Source: Finegoldia magna ATCC 29328 (GTDB lineage Bacteria; Bacillota; Clostridia; Tissierellales; Peptoniphilaceae). From it: DNA of 64,000 nucleotides. Of the stretch, positions 38,785 to 49,983 are shown piece after piece. The position numbers and the translations under genes were made by a program. Location: contig NC_010376.1 in NCBI RefSeq assembly GCF_000010185.1, positions 930,001-994,000 on the forward strand, written 5' to 3'. The first letter of the stretch is position 1; every line of letters begins with the position of its first letter. Under the pieces are notes generated by a model, which saw nothing but the letters and a program-made list of their open reading frames with translations, searched no databases and was not told where the DNA came from.

Positions 38785-41715
38785 ATGAATAAAGATAAAA
38801 ATATAATATTGAAATCCATAAAAATTTTAATATTATGTTTGATTTGTATATTTGCATTTGTTGGTGGACTAATCGGAGTGGCCGGAGTACGCGCCATGCA
38901 GTTAGCTCCTAAAGTTAACCCCGAAGAAATTAATAATATGATGAATCAAACATCAGAAATTTTGGATCAGGATGGAAATTTAATCGAAAAAATCAAGACC
39001 ACTGAATACAGAGAGGTTGTTAAATTAGATAAAATACCAAAATATATGATGGATGCTTTCACCTCTGTAGAAGATGAAAGATTTTACAAACACAATGGTG
39101 TAGATCCTATTGGTATTACATCGGCTATTTTTGATAATTTAAGATCAGGTTCTATGAAACGTGGAGCGAGTACTTTAGCACAACAATTGGCTCGTAATTT
39201 GTACTTAACTAATGAAAAATCATTTGATAGAAAATTCAAAGAAGCTTACTTGGCAATGGAATTGACAAACTATTTAGGCAGAGAAAAACTTTTGGAAACG
39301 TATATGAATACTGTTTTCTTGGGCCAAAATGCTTATGGAGTTCAAGCAGCTTCTGAAATTTATTTCAAGAAAAACATAAATGAACTAACTTTATCAGAAT
39401 GTGCTACTCTAGCAGGAATCGTAAAGAGTCCTACTAATCTAGCGCTATACAAGGCTATTGAACCAGGTCAAGTAAAAGACCAATCAAAAATTGTCGGTGA
39501 AGTTACATTAAGCGGTGAGACTTACAAAGCTGTTTACAACCAACAAACTATCGACAGAAGAGATTACGTTCTTAAAAAAATGTTAGAAAATAAGAAAATA
39601 ACTAAGGAAGAATACGAAACAGCTCTTCAAGAAAATATAGTAGCGAATATTAAACCAGGTATAAAAAACGTGGATAACTTATCTAATTACTATTCAGATA
39701 TTATCTACGAACAAGTCATTGCAAAACTAATAGAAAAAGGATACTCACAACAAGAAGCTAAAAGCAAACTTATAAATGGTGGTTTAAAGATATATTCATG
39801 CGTTGACATGAATATGCAAAGTAATTTGGAAAAATTGTATGACAAAAAAGTCGATGATATTATATCCGATGGCTCATCAGCAAATTTGTTAAAATGGTCA
39901 AGTGATGACGGAAGAAATATTACGAATGCATTAGATGAAGTAATTTATTTTAGAAAGGAAAATATAATTAACGACAATGATGAATTCTTTATTTCTCCAA
40001 AACAATACACTAAAAACCCAGATGGGTCTATAACATTTAATTATTCAAAATCAATAAAAGTAAAACAATATGGAAATTACTTAGATTTGAAAGATTATTA
40101 TTCAGTAAATGACAGCAATAATTTAGTAACACATAAAATATCTTCGATTAATATTGGTAAGAAAAATCTTAACACAGATGGTGAAGGTAATATAACAATT
40201 TCAAGTCAATATATCAAAGATAATCCAAATTTAATAAAATATGATAACAATGATAATTTGATTTTTGCTAAAGATTTCTACACAATAAATGAAGTTGGAA
40301 TCAAACAACCACAATCATCAAGTGTTGTCATTGATAAATCGACTGGCCAAATCAAAGCATTAGTTGGCGGAAGATATTCAGATAACAAAGATACTACTAA
40401 CAGAGCCTCAGATATTCCTAGACAAGTTGGTTCTAGTATGAAACCTTTGGGAGTGTACACTCCTGCATTGGACAATGGATACTCTCCTGCATCAGGCCTA
40501 GATGATTTACCACATTATAATGAGAAACACGAATTGTGGCCAAAAAACTGGTACGAAGGTTACGAAGGTTTAGTTTCACTTAGACACGCAGTTGAAAACT
40601 CGATCAACGTTACTGCCGTAAAAGTTTTGGAAGATATCGGAATTGAAAAATCGAAAACTTATTTAGAAAAATTCGGATTGATTAACGCAAAAAATCCTAA
40701 AGCTGATAACTATATAAGTGCAGCTGAAAATACTTCAGAAAACGATGAAAACACATCAGCAATGGCACTCGGCTCATTAACTAAAGGATTTACACCTGTT
40801 GAAATGGCGGGAGCATATAATGCAATTAATAACAGTGGACAATACAGAGAGCCTATTTCATTTACAAAAGTTACTGATAGTTTAGGAAAAGTTATAATAG
40901 ATAATCCTCAAAAACAAAATGAAGTTGTAAGTCCTCAAATCGCATATATAATGAGAGATATTCTTAGAACTTCTACAGATTACAACTACTCAAAATACGC
41001 AAGGTTAGACGGATTCGATATCGGTGGAAAAACTGGTACGACAACCGACTATCAAGACGTATGGTTCGTTGGAATGAGTCCTTACTACACAATAAGTACT
41101 TGGTTAGGTTTTGATAATCAGCAATTGAAGATGACTCAAATCAGCCAGAAAAAAGTTGTACAAATTTGGAGCGCAGTCAACAAATATACTTTAGAAGATA
41201 AAATTCCGATTAAGTTTGATGAGCCTGATGGAATTGTACGAGTTAAAGTTGATACTTTGGCAAATAAATTACCAAGCAAATATAGTTGGAGAGATCCTCG
41301 TGGAATTGTAAAAGAAGAAATTTACAAAGCAGGCACAGAACCTACTGAAGTTTCTGATTTATATGAATCTAAACGAATTGATGTTGTGGATGGAAAATTG
41401 GCAACTGACAATACTCCTCCTTGGGAATTAGGATGGGGAGTTTTCATAAAAAGAGATCCTCCATACAAACCATCAGAACACAATAATATCATTCCTAAAG
41501 ACTGGAAATACAGCATGCCTGGTTATTCAGATAGAACAATCTTCAATATTTTAAAACCTGAGGATAAAGAAGACGAAGACAAGGATGACAAGGATAAAGA
41601 CGGCAAAGACAAAGACGAAAAAGACAACAAAGACAACGATAAGGACAATAAAAGAAACAATAGAGAACGAGATCGTAAACGTGATCGTGATTCGTCAAAT
41701 GATAAAAGAAATTAA
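38785..41715 (+). CDS. Class A penicillin-binding protein (PBP1A-type)
   Basis: 976 residues from the ATG at 38785, 5 nt after GGAGG; the in-frame ATG at 38704 lies upstream of the promoter and is rejected. One N-terminal membrane helix (~10-36). GT51 glycosyltransferase with SVEDERFYKH (94-103) and RGASTLAQQLARNLYL. Transpeptidase with SxxK serine at 550 (SSMKP), SIN in ENSINVTAV and KTGTT at 749. The last ~50 residues are an Asp/Lys then Arg/Asn/Asp repeat tail. Polymerises and crosslinks peptidoglycan. Confidence 0.95.
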   Translation: MNKDKNIILKSIKILILCLICIFAFVGGLIGVAGVRAMQLAPKVNPEEINNMMNQTSEILDQDGNLIEKIKTTEYREVVKLDKIPKYMMDAFTSVEDERFYKHNGVDPIGITSAIFDNLRSGSMKRGASTLAQQLARNLYLTNEKSFDRKFKEAYLAMELTNYLGREKLLETYMNTVFLGQNAYGVQAASEIYFKKNINELTLSECATLAGIVKSPTNLALYKAIEPGQVKDQSKIVGEVTLSGETYKAVYNQQTIDRRDYVLKKMLENKKITKEEYETALQENIVANIKPGIKNVDNLSNYYSDIIYEQVIAKLIEKGYSQQEAKSKLINGGLKIYSCVDMNMQSNLEKLYDKKVDDIISDGSSANLLKWSSDDGRNITNALDEVIYFRKENIINDNDEFFISPKQYTKNPDGSITFNYSKSIKVKQYGNYLDLKDYYSVNDSNNLVTHKISSINIGKKNLNTDGEGNITISSQYIKDNPNLIKYDNNDNLIFAKDFYTINEVGIKQPQSSSVVIDKSTGQIKALVGGRYSDNKDTTNRASDIPRQVGSSMKPLGVYTPALDNGYSPASGLDDLPHYNEKHELWPKNWYEGYEGLVSLRHAVENSINVTAVKVLEDIGIEKSKTYLEKFGLINAKNPKADNYISAAENTSENDENTSAMALGSLTKGFTPVEMAGAYNAINNSGQYREPISFTKVTDSLGKVIIDNPQKQNEVVSPQIAYIMRDILRTSTDYNYSKYARLDGFDIGGKTGTTTDYQDVWFVGMSPYYTISTWLGFDNQQLKMTQISQKKVVQIWSAVNKYTLEDKIPIKFDEPDGIVRVKVDTLANKLPSKYSWRDPRGIVKEEIYKAGTEPTEVSDLYESKRIDVVDGKLATDNTPPWELGWGVFIKRDPPYKPSEHNNIIPKDWKYSMPGYSDRTIFNILKPEDKEDEDKDDKDKDGKDKDEKDNKDNDKDNKRNNRERDRKRDRDSSNDKRN

Positions 41716-41757
41716 AAAAAGGTTAATTTTGGATTTTTCCAAAATTAACCTTTTTTA
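41714..41757. terminator. Bidirectional terminator between PBP and histidine kinase genes
   Basis: AAAAAAGGTTAATTTTGG-ATTTTT-CCAAAATTAACCTTTTTT, a perfect 14-bp stem with A and T tracts that serve both strands. Sits between convergent genes. Confidence 0.93.
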
Positions 41758-43032
41758 TTTGTTCATTTTTTTCTTTCTAGTAACTTTAAAATTAATCTCA
41801 TATATAAATCTATCTTCGTCAATTGATATTTTACTTGTCCCTCCGAGCAATTCTATCAAATTCTTCGCAATATACAATCCGAGTCCACTACCTTCAGAAT
41901 GGCGTGACCTTTCCCCTCTTACGAATTGTCCCATCAATTCTTCTGCACTAACTTCAATCTTATTTTTACAAACATTGGAAAATTTAAGGATAATATTATC
42001 ATTTACTACATCGCATTCACCGTAAACATTCGTGTTATGTTTTGAATATTTCACTATGTTACTAAAAATATTTTCAATTACACGAGACAGCTTGGCACCA
42101 TCTGTCATCATCAAAACTGTTTTTCTTTTATCATTATAATCGAATTCAAGACCTATCTTATTAAAATCAGAGTCAAATTGACCATAAACTTGTAATACTA
42201 ATTCATTAAGCTCCACAACTTCCATCTCAAGATCAATATTTCCTGTTCCTGTTTTGGAAGCGTATATTAAATCAATTACCATAGTTTTTAATCTTTTTGC
42301 GTTATATTCTAGAATTTCTATATATCTTTTCTTTTCTGATTCGTCAGTTTCGTGGTTAAGCAAATCAACATAATTAATAATAGACGTTAACGGTGTTTTT
42401 ATATCATGTGAAATATTTGTTATAAGTTCAGTTTTCATTTTTTCTGAATTGATTTTATCTTGCATCGTATTGATAACTGAATCATGCAAATGGTTAATCA
42501 AATATACTGAATCCTTGTATATTTCATCGTCAATAAACACATCAATATCTTTTCCAGAATACATAGCTTCTACTTTTTTATTGAGCAATATTTTTCCCAG
42601 ATTATTAATCAAAATAGAAATGTAAATTTTGGCTAAAATTGCTCCAATGAATATAATCCCAAATAAATTTCTATTTGAAACCATAATTGTTGTCATTGTG
42701 TACATTAGAAATAGCAACGTTAATAATGATTCAACGTAAATATTGTAGTATTTTCCCTTGAAATTACTCAAAAATTGATATATCAAAAAAGCATTCTTTT
42801 TTTTCTTATAAATAGTTCTTACAACTTTAATTAAAGAATAAAATAAACCTACAAACGCATAAATCAGCGTTATGAGAACTGAAAAATTATCTACATTAAT
42901 TATATTTTCAATGAAAAATGCTACAGTGAATATAAGAATAAAACCAAAACTAAAATATAGTAGTAGATCTACCAATTGTTTTTCTACGTAACCATCGATA
43001 GATCTAAAACTTTTTTTAATCCACTTTATCAT
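41755..43032 (-). CDS. Sensor histidine kinase
   Basis: 425 residues. Four N-terminal membrane segments (~20-42, 52-70, 101-118, 122-142) with almost no extracellular loop. HisKA box NISHDIKTPLTS with His ~209, then HATPase with GSGLGLYIAKNLIELLGG. A Lys-rich tail follows. Short-loop sensors of this kind commonly detect membrane perturbation; signal unknown. The start overlaps the response regulator stop (TAATG). Confidence 0.92.
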   Translation of the reverse strand: MIKWIKKSFRSIDGYVEKQLVDLLLYFSFGFILIFTVAFFIENIINVDNFSVLITLIYAFVGLFYSLIKVVRTIYKKKKNAFLIYQFLSNFKGKYYNIYVESLLTLLFLMYTMTTIMVSNRNLFGIIFIGAILAKIYISILINNLGKILLNKKVEAMYSGKDIDVFIDDEIYKDSVYLINHLHDSVINTMQDKINSEKMKTELITNISHDIKTPLTSIINYVDLLNHETDESEKKRYIEILEYNAKRLKTMVIDLIYASKTGTGNIDLEMEVVELNELVLQVYGQFDSDFNKIGLEFDYNDKRKTVLMMTDGAKLSRVIENIFSNIVKYSKHNTNVYGECDVVNDNIILKFSNVCKNKIEVSAEELMGQFVRGERSRHSEGSGLGLYIAKNLIELLGGTSKISIDEDRFIYEINFKVTRKKKMNK

Positions 43033-43721
43033 TAAATGTCCTCTATTTTATATCCCATTCCATACACAGATTTAATCAAATCTGGTCTTCTAGGATTGAT
43101 TTCAACTTTTTCTCTCAGTCTAGAAATGTGGACTGAAACTATTTTTTTTACATCATAAGGTGGAGCTTCCCATACATTTTCATATATTTCTTCTGATGTG
43201 AATACTATTCCTTTGTTTTTCAATAATAGCAAAATAATTCCGTATTCATAAGGAGTTAGCTTTATTTCTTCTCCATCAATCAATACTTCTTTTTTGTCAT
43301 CATTTATTGTCAATCTTCCAGCTGAAAATATATTTCCATTTAATGATTTATCTTTGCTAAGTTCTAACCTTCTCAAACAAGATTTGATTCTAGCCAATAA
43401 TTCCACAGCATCAAAAGGTTTTGTAATATAATCATCAGCACCCAAATTCAATCCCATAACCTTATCATTCAGTTCGCTTTTTGCAGACAAAATTATGATT
43501 GGCGCGTTCGAAACTTCTCGAATTTTTTGTGTTAGTTCTAATCCGTCCATTCCTTCCATCATTATGTCCACCAAAAATAAATCGATTTTATTCTTTTCCA
43601 TTAATTCTAATGCATCAAAACCATTATAAGCTTTCAGTACATTGTAATTATCAGTTTTTAAATATATTTCTATGGCTTTTACTATGTCTTTTTCGTCATC
43701 GACAACCATAATATTGTACAT
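43032..43721 (-). CDS. OmpR-family response regulator
   Basis: 229 residues from the ATG at 43721, seven bases after AGAAGG. Receiver domain: VVDDEKDIV, phospho-Asp in FLVDIMMEGMDG, Lys of YITKPFD. Winged-helix output domain: IKLTPYEYGIILLL, ENVWEAPPYD, VHISRLREKVE. Paired with the kinase next to it. Its RBS lies in the right arm of a hairpin (see separate entry). Confidence 0.94.
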   Translation of the reverse strand: MYNIMVVDDEKDIVKAIEIYLKTDNYNVLKAYNGFDALELMEKNKIDLFLVDIMMEGMDGLELTQKIREVSNAPIIILSAKSELNDKVMGLNLGADDYITKPFDAVELLARIKSCLRRLELSKDKSLNGNIFSAGRLTINDDKKEVLIDGEEIKLTPYEYGIILLLLKNKGIVFTSEEIYENVWEAPPYDVKKIVSVHISRLREKVEINPRRPDLIKSVYGMGYKIEDI

Positions 43722-43724
43722 AAA

Positions 43725-43771
43725 AATCACCTTCTTAACTTTTATTATACACTAAAAATAAGAAGGTGATT
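43725..43771 (-). terminator. uvrA terminator hairpin overlapping the RBS, with a promoter in its loop
   Basis: On the minus strand AATCACCTTCTTA (43737-43725 read as the complement, paired with 43759-43771) forms a 13-bp perfect inverted repeat with a 21-nt loop, followed by TTTTT and the ATG of the response regulator. The loop contains TATAAT (43749-43744). The right arm contains the RBS AAGAAGGTG. Confidence 0.8.
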
Positions 43772-43782
43772 ATTACAAAAAT

Positions 43783-46602
43783 TTAACGATTCAATTTTGG
43801 AGCCAAATATTGTCCTGTATAAGAATTTTTCTTGTTAATTAGTTTTTCTGGAGTTCCTTGGAAGATTACCTCTCCTCCACCATTTCCTCCTTCAGGCCCC
43901 AAATCAATAATATAATCCGCAACCTTAATAACATCTAGATTGTGTTCAATAACAATAACAGTGTTTCCTTGATCAACAAGTCTTTGTAATACTTCAATTA
44001 ATTTATCTATATCTGCAGAGTGAAGGCCAGTAGTTGGTTCGTCCAAAATATACACAGTTTTTCCTGTGCTTTTTTTAGATAATTCACTAGCAAGTTTTAC
44101 TCTTTGTGCTTCTCCACCAGATAATTCTGTTGAAGATTGTCCCAATTTGATATAGCCCAAACCAACATCTTGTAAAGTTTGTAATTTGTTTTTAATCGGT
44201 GGGAAATTTCTGAAAAATTCTAACGCTTCATCAATTGTCATATCCAATACATCAGCAATATTTTTGCCTTTGTATTTTACTTGTAAAGTTTCTCTATTGT
44301 ATCTTTTTCCCTTACAAACATCGCATGGAACATAAACATCTGGTAAAAAATGCATTTCCACCTTTATAGTTCCATCACCTTTACATGCTTCACATCTTCC
44401 ACCTTTCACATTAAATGAGAATCTTCCTTTTTGATATCCTCTCATATTCGCTTCAGGTGTTGATGCAAACAAATCTCTTATTAAGTCAAATACTTTTGTA
44501 TAAGTTGCTGGATTACTTCGTGGAGTTCTACCAATTGGAGATTGATCGATTTGAACTACCTTATCCAAATTCTCAATCCCAGTCGCTGATTTAAACTTAC
44601 CATTTTTCATCTTTGCATTATTCAAATCTCTAGCTAATTTTTTGTAGACAATTTCATTTACCAAAGATGATTTTCCAGATCCAGAAACTCCGGTAACACA
44701 GTTAAAACATGAAAGTGCAAATTTTGCATTTATGTTTTTTAGGTTATTTTCTTTGCAACCTTTAAATTCTAAATATCCGTTTGGCTTTCGTCTTTGTTTA
44801 GGAACAGGAATTGCCAATTCGCCCGACAAATACTTCCCTGTAATGGATCTTTTTTCTTTTATTATGTCATCTATAGTTCCACAAGCTACGACTTCTCCTC
44901 CGTGAACCCCTGCTCCAGGTCCAATGTCTACTAAATAATCGCATTCTTTCATTGTATCTTCGTCGTGTTCAACCACAACTAAAGTATTTCCGATATCAGT
45001 CAAATTTCTAAGTGCTTTAATCAATTTATCATTGTCTCTTTGGTGAAGTCCTATTGAAGGTTCATCTAATACATACACAACTCCGACCAATGCAGATCCA
45101 ATTTGCGTTGCCAATCTTATTCTCTGAGATTCCCCACCTGATAAAGTAGACGCAGATCTATCCAAAGTCAAATAATCAAGCCCTACATCATTCAAAAATT
45201 GAAGTCTGCTGATAATTTCCTTCAATATTTCATCACCGATAAATTTCTTGGATTCTTCTAATTCTAAGTCCTTGAACCATTGAAGAGAATCTTTTACTGG
45301 CATTTGGCAAATTTCATAAATATTTTTCTCATTAATTCTAACTGATAAATACTCATCTTTTAATCTAGCACCATGACAATAATCGCATTCAACATCTGTC
45401 ATGTACTCACCTATTTTTTGATGCATAGAATCTGTTGTACTTCTGTTATATCTTTCTTCTAAATTTTTCAAAACTCCTTCAAATTTTCCGTTGAATTTTT
45501 TTCTTCCAGAAAAATGACTATCAAAAATAAATGAAAGATTTTTCTTTGATCCATGTAAAATCTCATTAATCATTTTCTTAGGTGCTTCTTTAATTGGTTT
45601 ATCCAATGGAAAATCATAAGAATCAGCAATTGCTTTTATAATTTCATAATAATATCCGCCTGGTTTTGAAGATTGATAAGGATCAATTGCCCCTTGTGAA
45701 ATCGACAACTCCATATTAGGAATAACCAAATCTTCATCAACTTTTTTATGAAAACCAAGTCCGTTACAATGTGGACACATTCCGAAAGGATTGTTAAAAG
45801 AGAAATCTCTTGGCTCTAATTCTTCATAAGAAATGTGACCATCTGGACAACTCATCGATGTGCTGTAAGAAATTACTTCTTTTCCTATAACATCAACTTT
45901 TACATTGTTTTCAGATAATCTAAGGGCAGTTTCTATAGAATCTGTAAGTCTCGAATCAATTCCGTCTTTAATTATAATTCTGTCGACAATTACATCAATA
46001 TCGTGTTTCTTGTTTTTATCTAGTTCGATATCTTCTGCTAATTCAACTTGCTCACCATCTACAATTGCTCTAATAAATCCATCTTTTCTCAAATTTTGTA
46101 GAAGTTTCTTGAATTCTCCCTTTTTGCCTTTTACAACAGGACTTAAAATCTGAATTCTGGAACGTTCTTCTAATTCTTTCACACTATCTACAATTTGATC
46201 TACTGTCTGGCTGACAATCTGTTTTCCACAAACTGGACAGTAAGCAGTTCCTACTCTTGCAAAAAGTAGTCTAAAATAATCGTATATTTCCGTAACAGTT
46301 CCTACTGTTGAACGTGGGTTGTTGTTAGTCGTTTTTTGATCTATCGAAATTGAAGGAGACAATCCTTCAATGTATTCTACATCCGGCTTGTCCATTTGAC
46401 CTAAAAATTGGCGTGCGTAAGAACTCAAAGATTCCACGTATCTTCGCTGTCCTTCTGCATATATTGTATCAAATGCTAAAGATGATTTACCTGATCCACT
46501 TAAACCTGTGAAGACTACCATTTTATTTCTAGGAATGGTTAGGTCCACGTTTTTAAGGTTATTCTCCTTAGCACCTTTTATAATAATTTTATCTTTACTC
46601 AT
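43783..46602 (-). CDS. uvrA: Excinuclease ABC subunit A
   Basis: 939 residues, full length. Two ABC ATPase modules: Walker [13 protein letters not shown] near 32 and [11 protein letters not shown] near 640, with signature [12 protein letters not shown] and [12 protein letters not shown]. Zinc modules: the second is intact (CEACKGDG...CDVCKG); the first uses CPDGH...CPHC in place of CxxC...CxxC, a variant seen in related Clostridia. Recognises bulky DNA damage with UvrB. Lies 9 nt after uvrB. Confidence 0.98.
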   Translation of the reverse strand: MSKDKIIIKGAKENNLKNVDLTIPRNKMVVFTGLSGSGKSSLAFDTIYAEGQRRYVESLSSYARQFLGQMDKPDVEYIEGLSPSISIDQKTTNNNPRSTVGTVTEIYDYFRLLFARVGTAYCPVCGKQIVSQTVDQIVDSVKELEERSRIQILSPVVKGKKGEFKKLLQNLRKDGFIRAIVDGEQVELAEDIELDKNKKHDIDVIVDRIIIKDGIDSRLTDSIETALRLSENNVKVDVIGKEVISYSTSMSCPDGHISYEELEPRDFSFNNPFGMCPHCNGLGFHKKVDEDLVIPNMELSISQGAIDPYQSSKPGGYYYEIIKAIADSYDFPLDKPIKEAPKKMINEILHGSKKNLSFIFDSHFSGRKKFNGKFEGVLKNLEERYNRSTTDSMHQKIGEYMTDVECDYCHGARLKDEYLSVRINEKNIYEICQMPVKDSLQWFKDLELEESKKFIGDEILKEIISRLQFLNDVGLDYLTLDRSASTLSGGESQRIRLATQIGSALVGVVYVLDEPSIGLHQRDNDKLIKALRNLTDIGNTLVVVEHDEDTMKECDYLVDIGPGAGVHGGEVVACGTIDDIIKEKRSITGKYLSGELAIPVPKQRRKPNGYLEFKGCKENNLKNINAKFALSCFNCVTGVSGSGKSSLVNEIVYKKLARDLNNAKMKNGKFKSATGIENLDKVVQIDQSPIGRTPRSNPATYTKVFDLIRDLFASTPEANMRGYQKGRFSFNVKGGRCEACKGDGTIKVEMHFLPDVYVPCDVCKGKRYNRETLQVKYKGKNIADVLDMTIDEALEFFRNFPPIKNKLQTLQDVGLGYIKLGQSSTELSGGEAQRVKLASELSKKSTGKTVYILDEPTTGLHSADIDKLIEVLQRLVDQGNTVIVIEHNLDVIKVADYIIDLGPEGGNGGGEVIFQGTPEKLINKKNSYTGQYLAPKLNR

Positions 46603-46611
46603 TTTGCTCCT

Positions 46612-48582
46612 TTAGTAAGTGTTTTTCAAATTCCTTATTTGATCTCTAAGTGTAGCAGCTCTTTCGAAATCCAATTCTTCCGCAGCTTTTAGCATTTCTG
46701 TGTTCAAATTTTCGATAATAACTTCGATCTCGTCCTTTGAAAATTCTGTAACTTTATTAGCATCGTAATTTTCATTTTCTTCTGCCACAAAAGTATTTTG
46801 AATTCTTTTTCTAACAGATTTATTTATAGTAGTTGGAGTAATATTGTGCTCTTTGTTGTATTCTTCTTGTATTTCTCTACGTCTATTAGTTTCTGTTATA
46901 GCTACATCCATTGATCTTGTAATAGTATCACCGTACATTATAACGTGACCATTTGAATTTCTAGCAGCTCTACCTATTGTTTGTATAAGAGAAGTCTCTG
47001 AACGCAAGAACCCTTCTTTATCGGCATCCAAAATCGCAATCAACGAAACCTCTGGTAAATCCAATCCTTCTCTCAAAAGGTTGATTCCTACAAGTACATC
47101 GTATTTTCCTTCTCGCAAATCTCTTATGATTTCCATTCTTTCAATCGTATCAATATCTGAATGCAAATAAGTTACTTTAATATCCAAATCTTCAAGATAT
47201 CTTGTCAAATCTTCGCTCATTTTTTTAGTAAGAGTAGTAATCAAAACGCGTTCGCCTTTTTCAATTGTCTTATTGATTTCACTAACCAAATCATCAATTT
47301 GCCCTTTTGTTGGACGAACTTCAATTTTTGGATCTAATAATCCTGTAGGTCTAATAACTTGCTCAACAACTTCATTAGTTTTTGCTTTTTCATACTTTCC
47401 TGGAGTTGCTGAAACATAAATTACCTGATTCATCATTGATTCAAATTCACTAAATTTCAAAGGACGATTGTCAAGTGCAGAAGGCAATCTAAAACCATAA
47501 TCAACCAAGCTCGTTTTTCTCGACCTGTCTCCCTCATACATACCACCTATTTGTGGAACAGTAACATGCGATTCATCAATCATAGTTACAAAATCTTTTG
47601 GAAAATAGTCGATAAGAGTATATGGTCTACTTCCAGGTTTTCTCTGAGACATGTGTCTTGAATAATTCTCTATTCCAGTACAAAATCCCATTTCTTTTAG
47701 CATTTCTATATCGTATCTTGTTCTTTGCTCTAATCTTTGAGCCTCTAACAATTTATTGTGATCTTTAAAGTATTTTAATCTATCTTCTAATTCTTCTTCT
47801 ATGGTTACAATAGCTTTTTCAACTTTTTTCTGAGTTGTTGCATAGTGACTCGCTGGATAAATTGCAACGTGATTTCTTTCTCCGACAATTTCTCCAGTTA
47901 ATGCATCAATTTCAGTAATTCTATCTATTTCGTCACCGAAAAATTCTATTCTAACACTTTTTTCACCACTTGATGCCGGGAAAATATCCAAGCTATCTCC
48001 CCTTACTCTGAAAGTTCCTCTAGTAAAGTTAATATCATTTCTAACGTATTGAATATCGATTAATTTTTTCATAACTTCAGTTCTATCTTTTTCCATGCCA
48101 GGACGCAAAGATATAACCAAATTTTCGTAATCAATTGGGTCTCCCAAACCATAAATACATGAAACAGAAGATACGATAATAACATCTCTTCTCTCAAACA
48201 AACTCATGGTTGCACTGTGGCGAAGTTTATCTAATTCTTCATTAATACTTGAATCTTTCTCGATATAAGTATCCGATTGAACAACGTATGCTTCTGGTTG
48301 GTAGTAGTCATAATACGAAACGAAAAATTCAACCGCATTTTCTGGGAAAAATTCCCTAAACTCACTAGCTAACTGATATGCTAAAGTTTTATTGTGAGCT
48401 ATAACCAGAGTTGGTCTTTGAACTTTTTGAATAATATTTGCCATCGTAAAAGTTTTACCAGAACCAGTAACACCTTTTAAAATTTGATGATTTTTTCCAT
48501 TTTCCAAACCATTTGCAAGTTTATCAATCGCTTGTGGTTGATCACCTGTAGGCTTGAATTTTGAATGTAATTTAAATTCCAT
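46612..48582 (-). CDS. uvrB: Excinuclease ABC subunit B
   Basis: 656 residues. Walker [13 protein letters not shown] (~39-50), beta-hairpin region [11 protein letters not shown], helicase motifs DESHV, SATPG and QTIGRAARN, and a C-terminal UVR domain (~612-650) that binds UvrC. Nucleotide excision repair. A LexA-like box sits between its -10 and the start codon. Confidence 0.98.
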   Translation of the reverse strand: MEFKLHSKFKPTGDQPQAIDKLANGLENGKNHQILKGVTGSGKTFTMANIIQKVQRPTLVIAHNKTLAYQLASEFREFFPENAVEFFVSYYDYYQPEAYVVQSDTYIEKDSSINEELDKLRHSATMSLFERRDVIIVSSVSCIYGLGDPIDYENLVISLRPGMEKDRTEVMKKLIDIQYVRNDINFTRGTFRVRGDSLDIFPASSGEKSVRIEFFGDEIDRITEIDALTGEIVGERNHVAIYPASHYATTQKKVEKAIVTIEEELEDRLKYFKDHNKLLEAQRLEQRTRYDIEMLKEMGFCTGIENYSRHMSQRKPGSRPYTLIDYFPKDFVTMIDESHVTVPQIGGMYEGDRSRKTSLVDYGFRLPSALDNRPLKFSEFESMMNQVIYVSATPGKYEKAKTNEVVEQVIRPTGLLDPKIEVRPTKGQIDDLVSEINKTIEKGERVLITTLTKKMSEDLTRYLEDLDIKVTYLHSDIDTIERMEIIRDLREGKYDVLVGINLLREGLDLPEVSLIAILDADKEGFLRSETSLIQTIGRAARNSNGHVIMYGDTITRSMDVAITETNRRREIQEEYNKEHNITPTTINKSVRKRIQNTFVAEENENYDANKVTEFSKDEIEVIIENLNTEMLKAAEELDFERAATLRDQIRNLKNTY

Positions 48583-48594
48583 AACTCACCCCTT

Positions 48595-48606
48595 GAACAT
48601 ATGTTT
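48595..48606. promoter_or_regulatory. Candidate LexA (SOS) box before uvrBA
   Basis: GAACATATGTTT; matches the Firmicutes LexA core GAAC-N4-GTTC with one change and the clostridial form GAAC-N4-GTTT fully. It lies between a TATAAT at 48621-48616 and the uvrB ATG (minus strand), where a repressor would block transcription. Confidence 0.65.
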
Positions 48607-48615
48607 TACTTTAAC

Positions 48616-48621
48616 ATTATA
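48616..48621 (-). promoter_or_regulatory. uvrBA -10 box
   Basis: TATAAT on the minus strand, 34 nt upstream of the uvrB start; no good -35 seen. Confidence 0.5.
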
Positions 48622-48695
48622 TATCATTCGCATTTTTAATTCAATAAATAATAATTCGTGTTCATTGTCGAAATATCTAAAAAAATTTCTTAAAC

Positions 48696-48724
48696 AAAAA
48701 CTAGGCTCACAGAGCCTAGCCAAA
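48696..48724 (-). terminator. Terminator after the symporter gene
   Basis: Minus strand CTAGGCTC-TGT-GAGCCTAG followed by TTTTTG, 12 nt beyond the stop. Confidence 0.88.
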
Positions 48725-48732
48725 TATTTTTA

Positions 48733-49983
48733 TTATAAATCTTCTTCATTTATTACTTTTTCATTAAAACCATCTTTATACTCATCATTCTTTACAATAT
48801 GTCTGTTGAATATTTTATCGATAGCTACAGAGATTGCAGTATCCCCAGAAATATTCGCAGCAGTTCCAAATGAATCTTGTGTCAAATAAAGTGTCATCAA
48901 CAATGATGCAAGTTCACCTTCAGATGGAATTCCAACTACTGGCAAGAATGGCAATGCACTCATAATTGCTCCACCTGGAGCTCCTGGAGCAGCAACCATT
49001 GCTATTCCAAGAATTGCCATATATCTTAACATTAGTAAGTAAGAATGATTCATTCCATACATTGTTAATATTGTAAAAGTACAAGCAGTAATTGTAATCA
49101 TTGAACCTGGCATATGAACAGTAGCTCCCAATGGAATTACAAAATCTCTAATACTTTTGCTTACTGAATTTTGTTTAGCACATTCCAAGTTAACTGGAAT
49201 TGTCGCAACAGATGATTGAGTTCCTATTGCTGTCAAATATCCTTTGACTTGATTTTTGATAAGTTTTACAGGATTTCTCTTCGTGTAAGTCCCACTTATT
49301 ATAAATAATACTGCTACATATATTAAGTGAAGTGCTATTACACACAAGAATATCTTCCAGAAAATCGAAAGAACTGCAAATACAGATCCAGTAAATGCCA
49401 TTTTTGAGAAATTACCAAATATAAAGAAAGGTAATAATGGTACAATTGCAGTTGACAATACTTTTGTGATTATTTCATTAAATTCTCCTACTAAATTGTA
49501 GCAATATTCTCCTTTGCCATGTTTTCTTAACCATGAAATTGCAATTCCCATCATAAATGCAAAAATAATTGATGAAGTTACATCAAAAAATGGTTTGATT
49601 GGAATTTCAAAAAATGGATCCATGCCTATCTTAGTTGACGCTTGAATCTTAGAAACTTGGTCCGGACTTATAAATGCTGGGAATATATTTGAACTCATAA
49701 CATATGATAATGACCCACCAATAAGAGTAGATGCATAAGCAATTACAACAGTTACTAATAATAATTGTCCAGCTCCCTCTCCAAGATCAGCAATTCCCTT
49801 TGTTACAAAAGCGATAATCATAAGTGGAATAACGAAGTTTAAAAATGCGCCGAACATTGATGAGAATGTTACAGCAGTCTTCACGAACCATTGAGGCATA
49901 TACAAACCAGCTAAAGTACCTAATCCTATCGCGATTAATAATTTGGGTATTAATCCTAGTTTTTTCTTTTCAGTTTTACTCAT
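48733..49983 (-). CDS. Dicarboxylate/amino acid:cation symporter (DAACS family)
   Basis: 416 residues with about eight membrane helices and two hairpin loops. Family landmarks: IPLMIIAFVTKGIADLG, the serine-rich re-entrant loop (AIGTQSSVATIPVNLECA, in parts), MPGSMITITACTFTIL and the second loop MSALPFLPVVG with DSFGTAANISGDTAISV. Imports glutamate, aspartate, serine/threonine or dicarboxylates with Na+ or H+; substrate not predictable. Monocistronic. Confidence 0.9.
   Translation of the reverse strand: MSKTEKKKLGLIPKLLIAIGLGTLAGLYMPQWFVKTAVTFSSMFGAFLNFVIPLMIIAFVTKGIADLGEGAGQLLLVTVVIAYASTLIGGSLSYVMSSNIFPAFISPDQVSKIQASTKIGMDPFFEIPIKPFFDVTSSIIFAFMMGIAISWLRKHGKGEYCYNLVGEFNEIITKVLSTAIVPLLPFFIFGNFSKMAFTGSVFAVLSIFWKIFLCVIALHLIYVAVLFIISGTYTKRNPVKLIKNQVKGYLTAIGTQSSVATIPVNLECAKQNSVSKSIRDFVIPLGATVHMPGSMITITACTFTILTMYGMNHSYLLMLRYMAILGIAMVAAPGAPGGAIMSALPFLPVVGIPSEGELASLLMTLYLTQDSFGTAANISGDTAISVAIDKIFNRHIVKNDEYKDGFNEKVINEEDL

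Noticed and set aside
41585-42025. 146-codon plus-strand frame overlapping the PBP tail and kinase
   Set aside because: It is a frame-shifted reading of the D/K-repeat tail and runs through the shared terminator.
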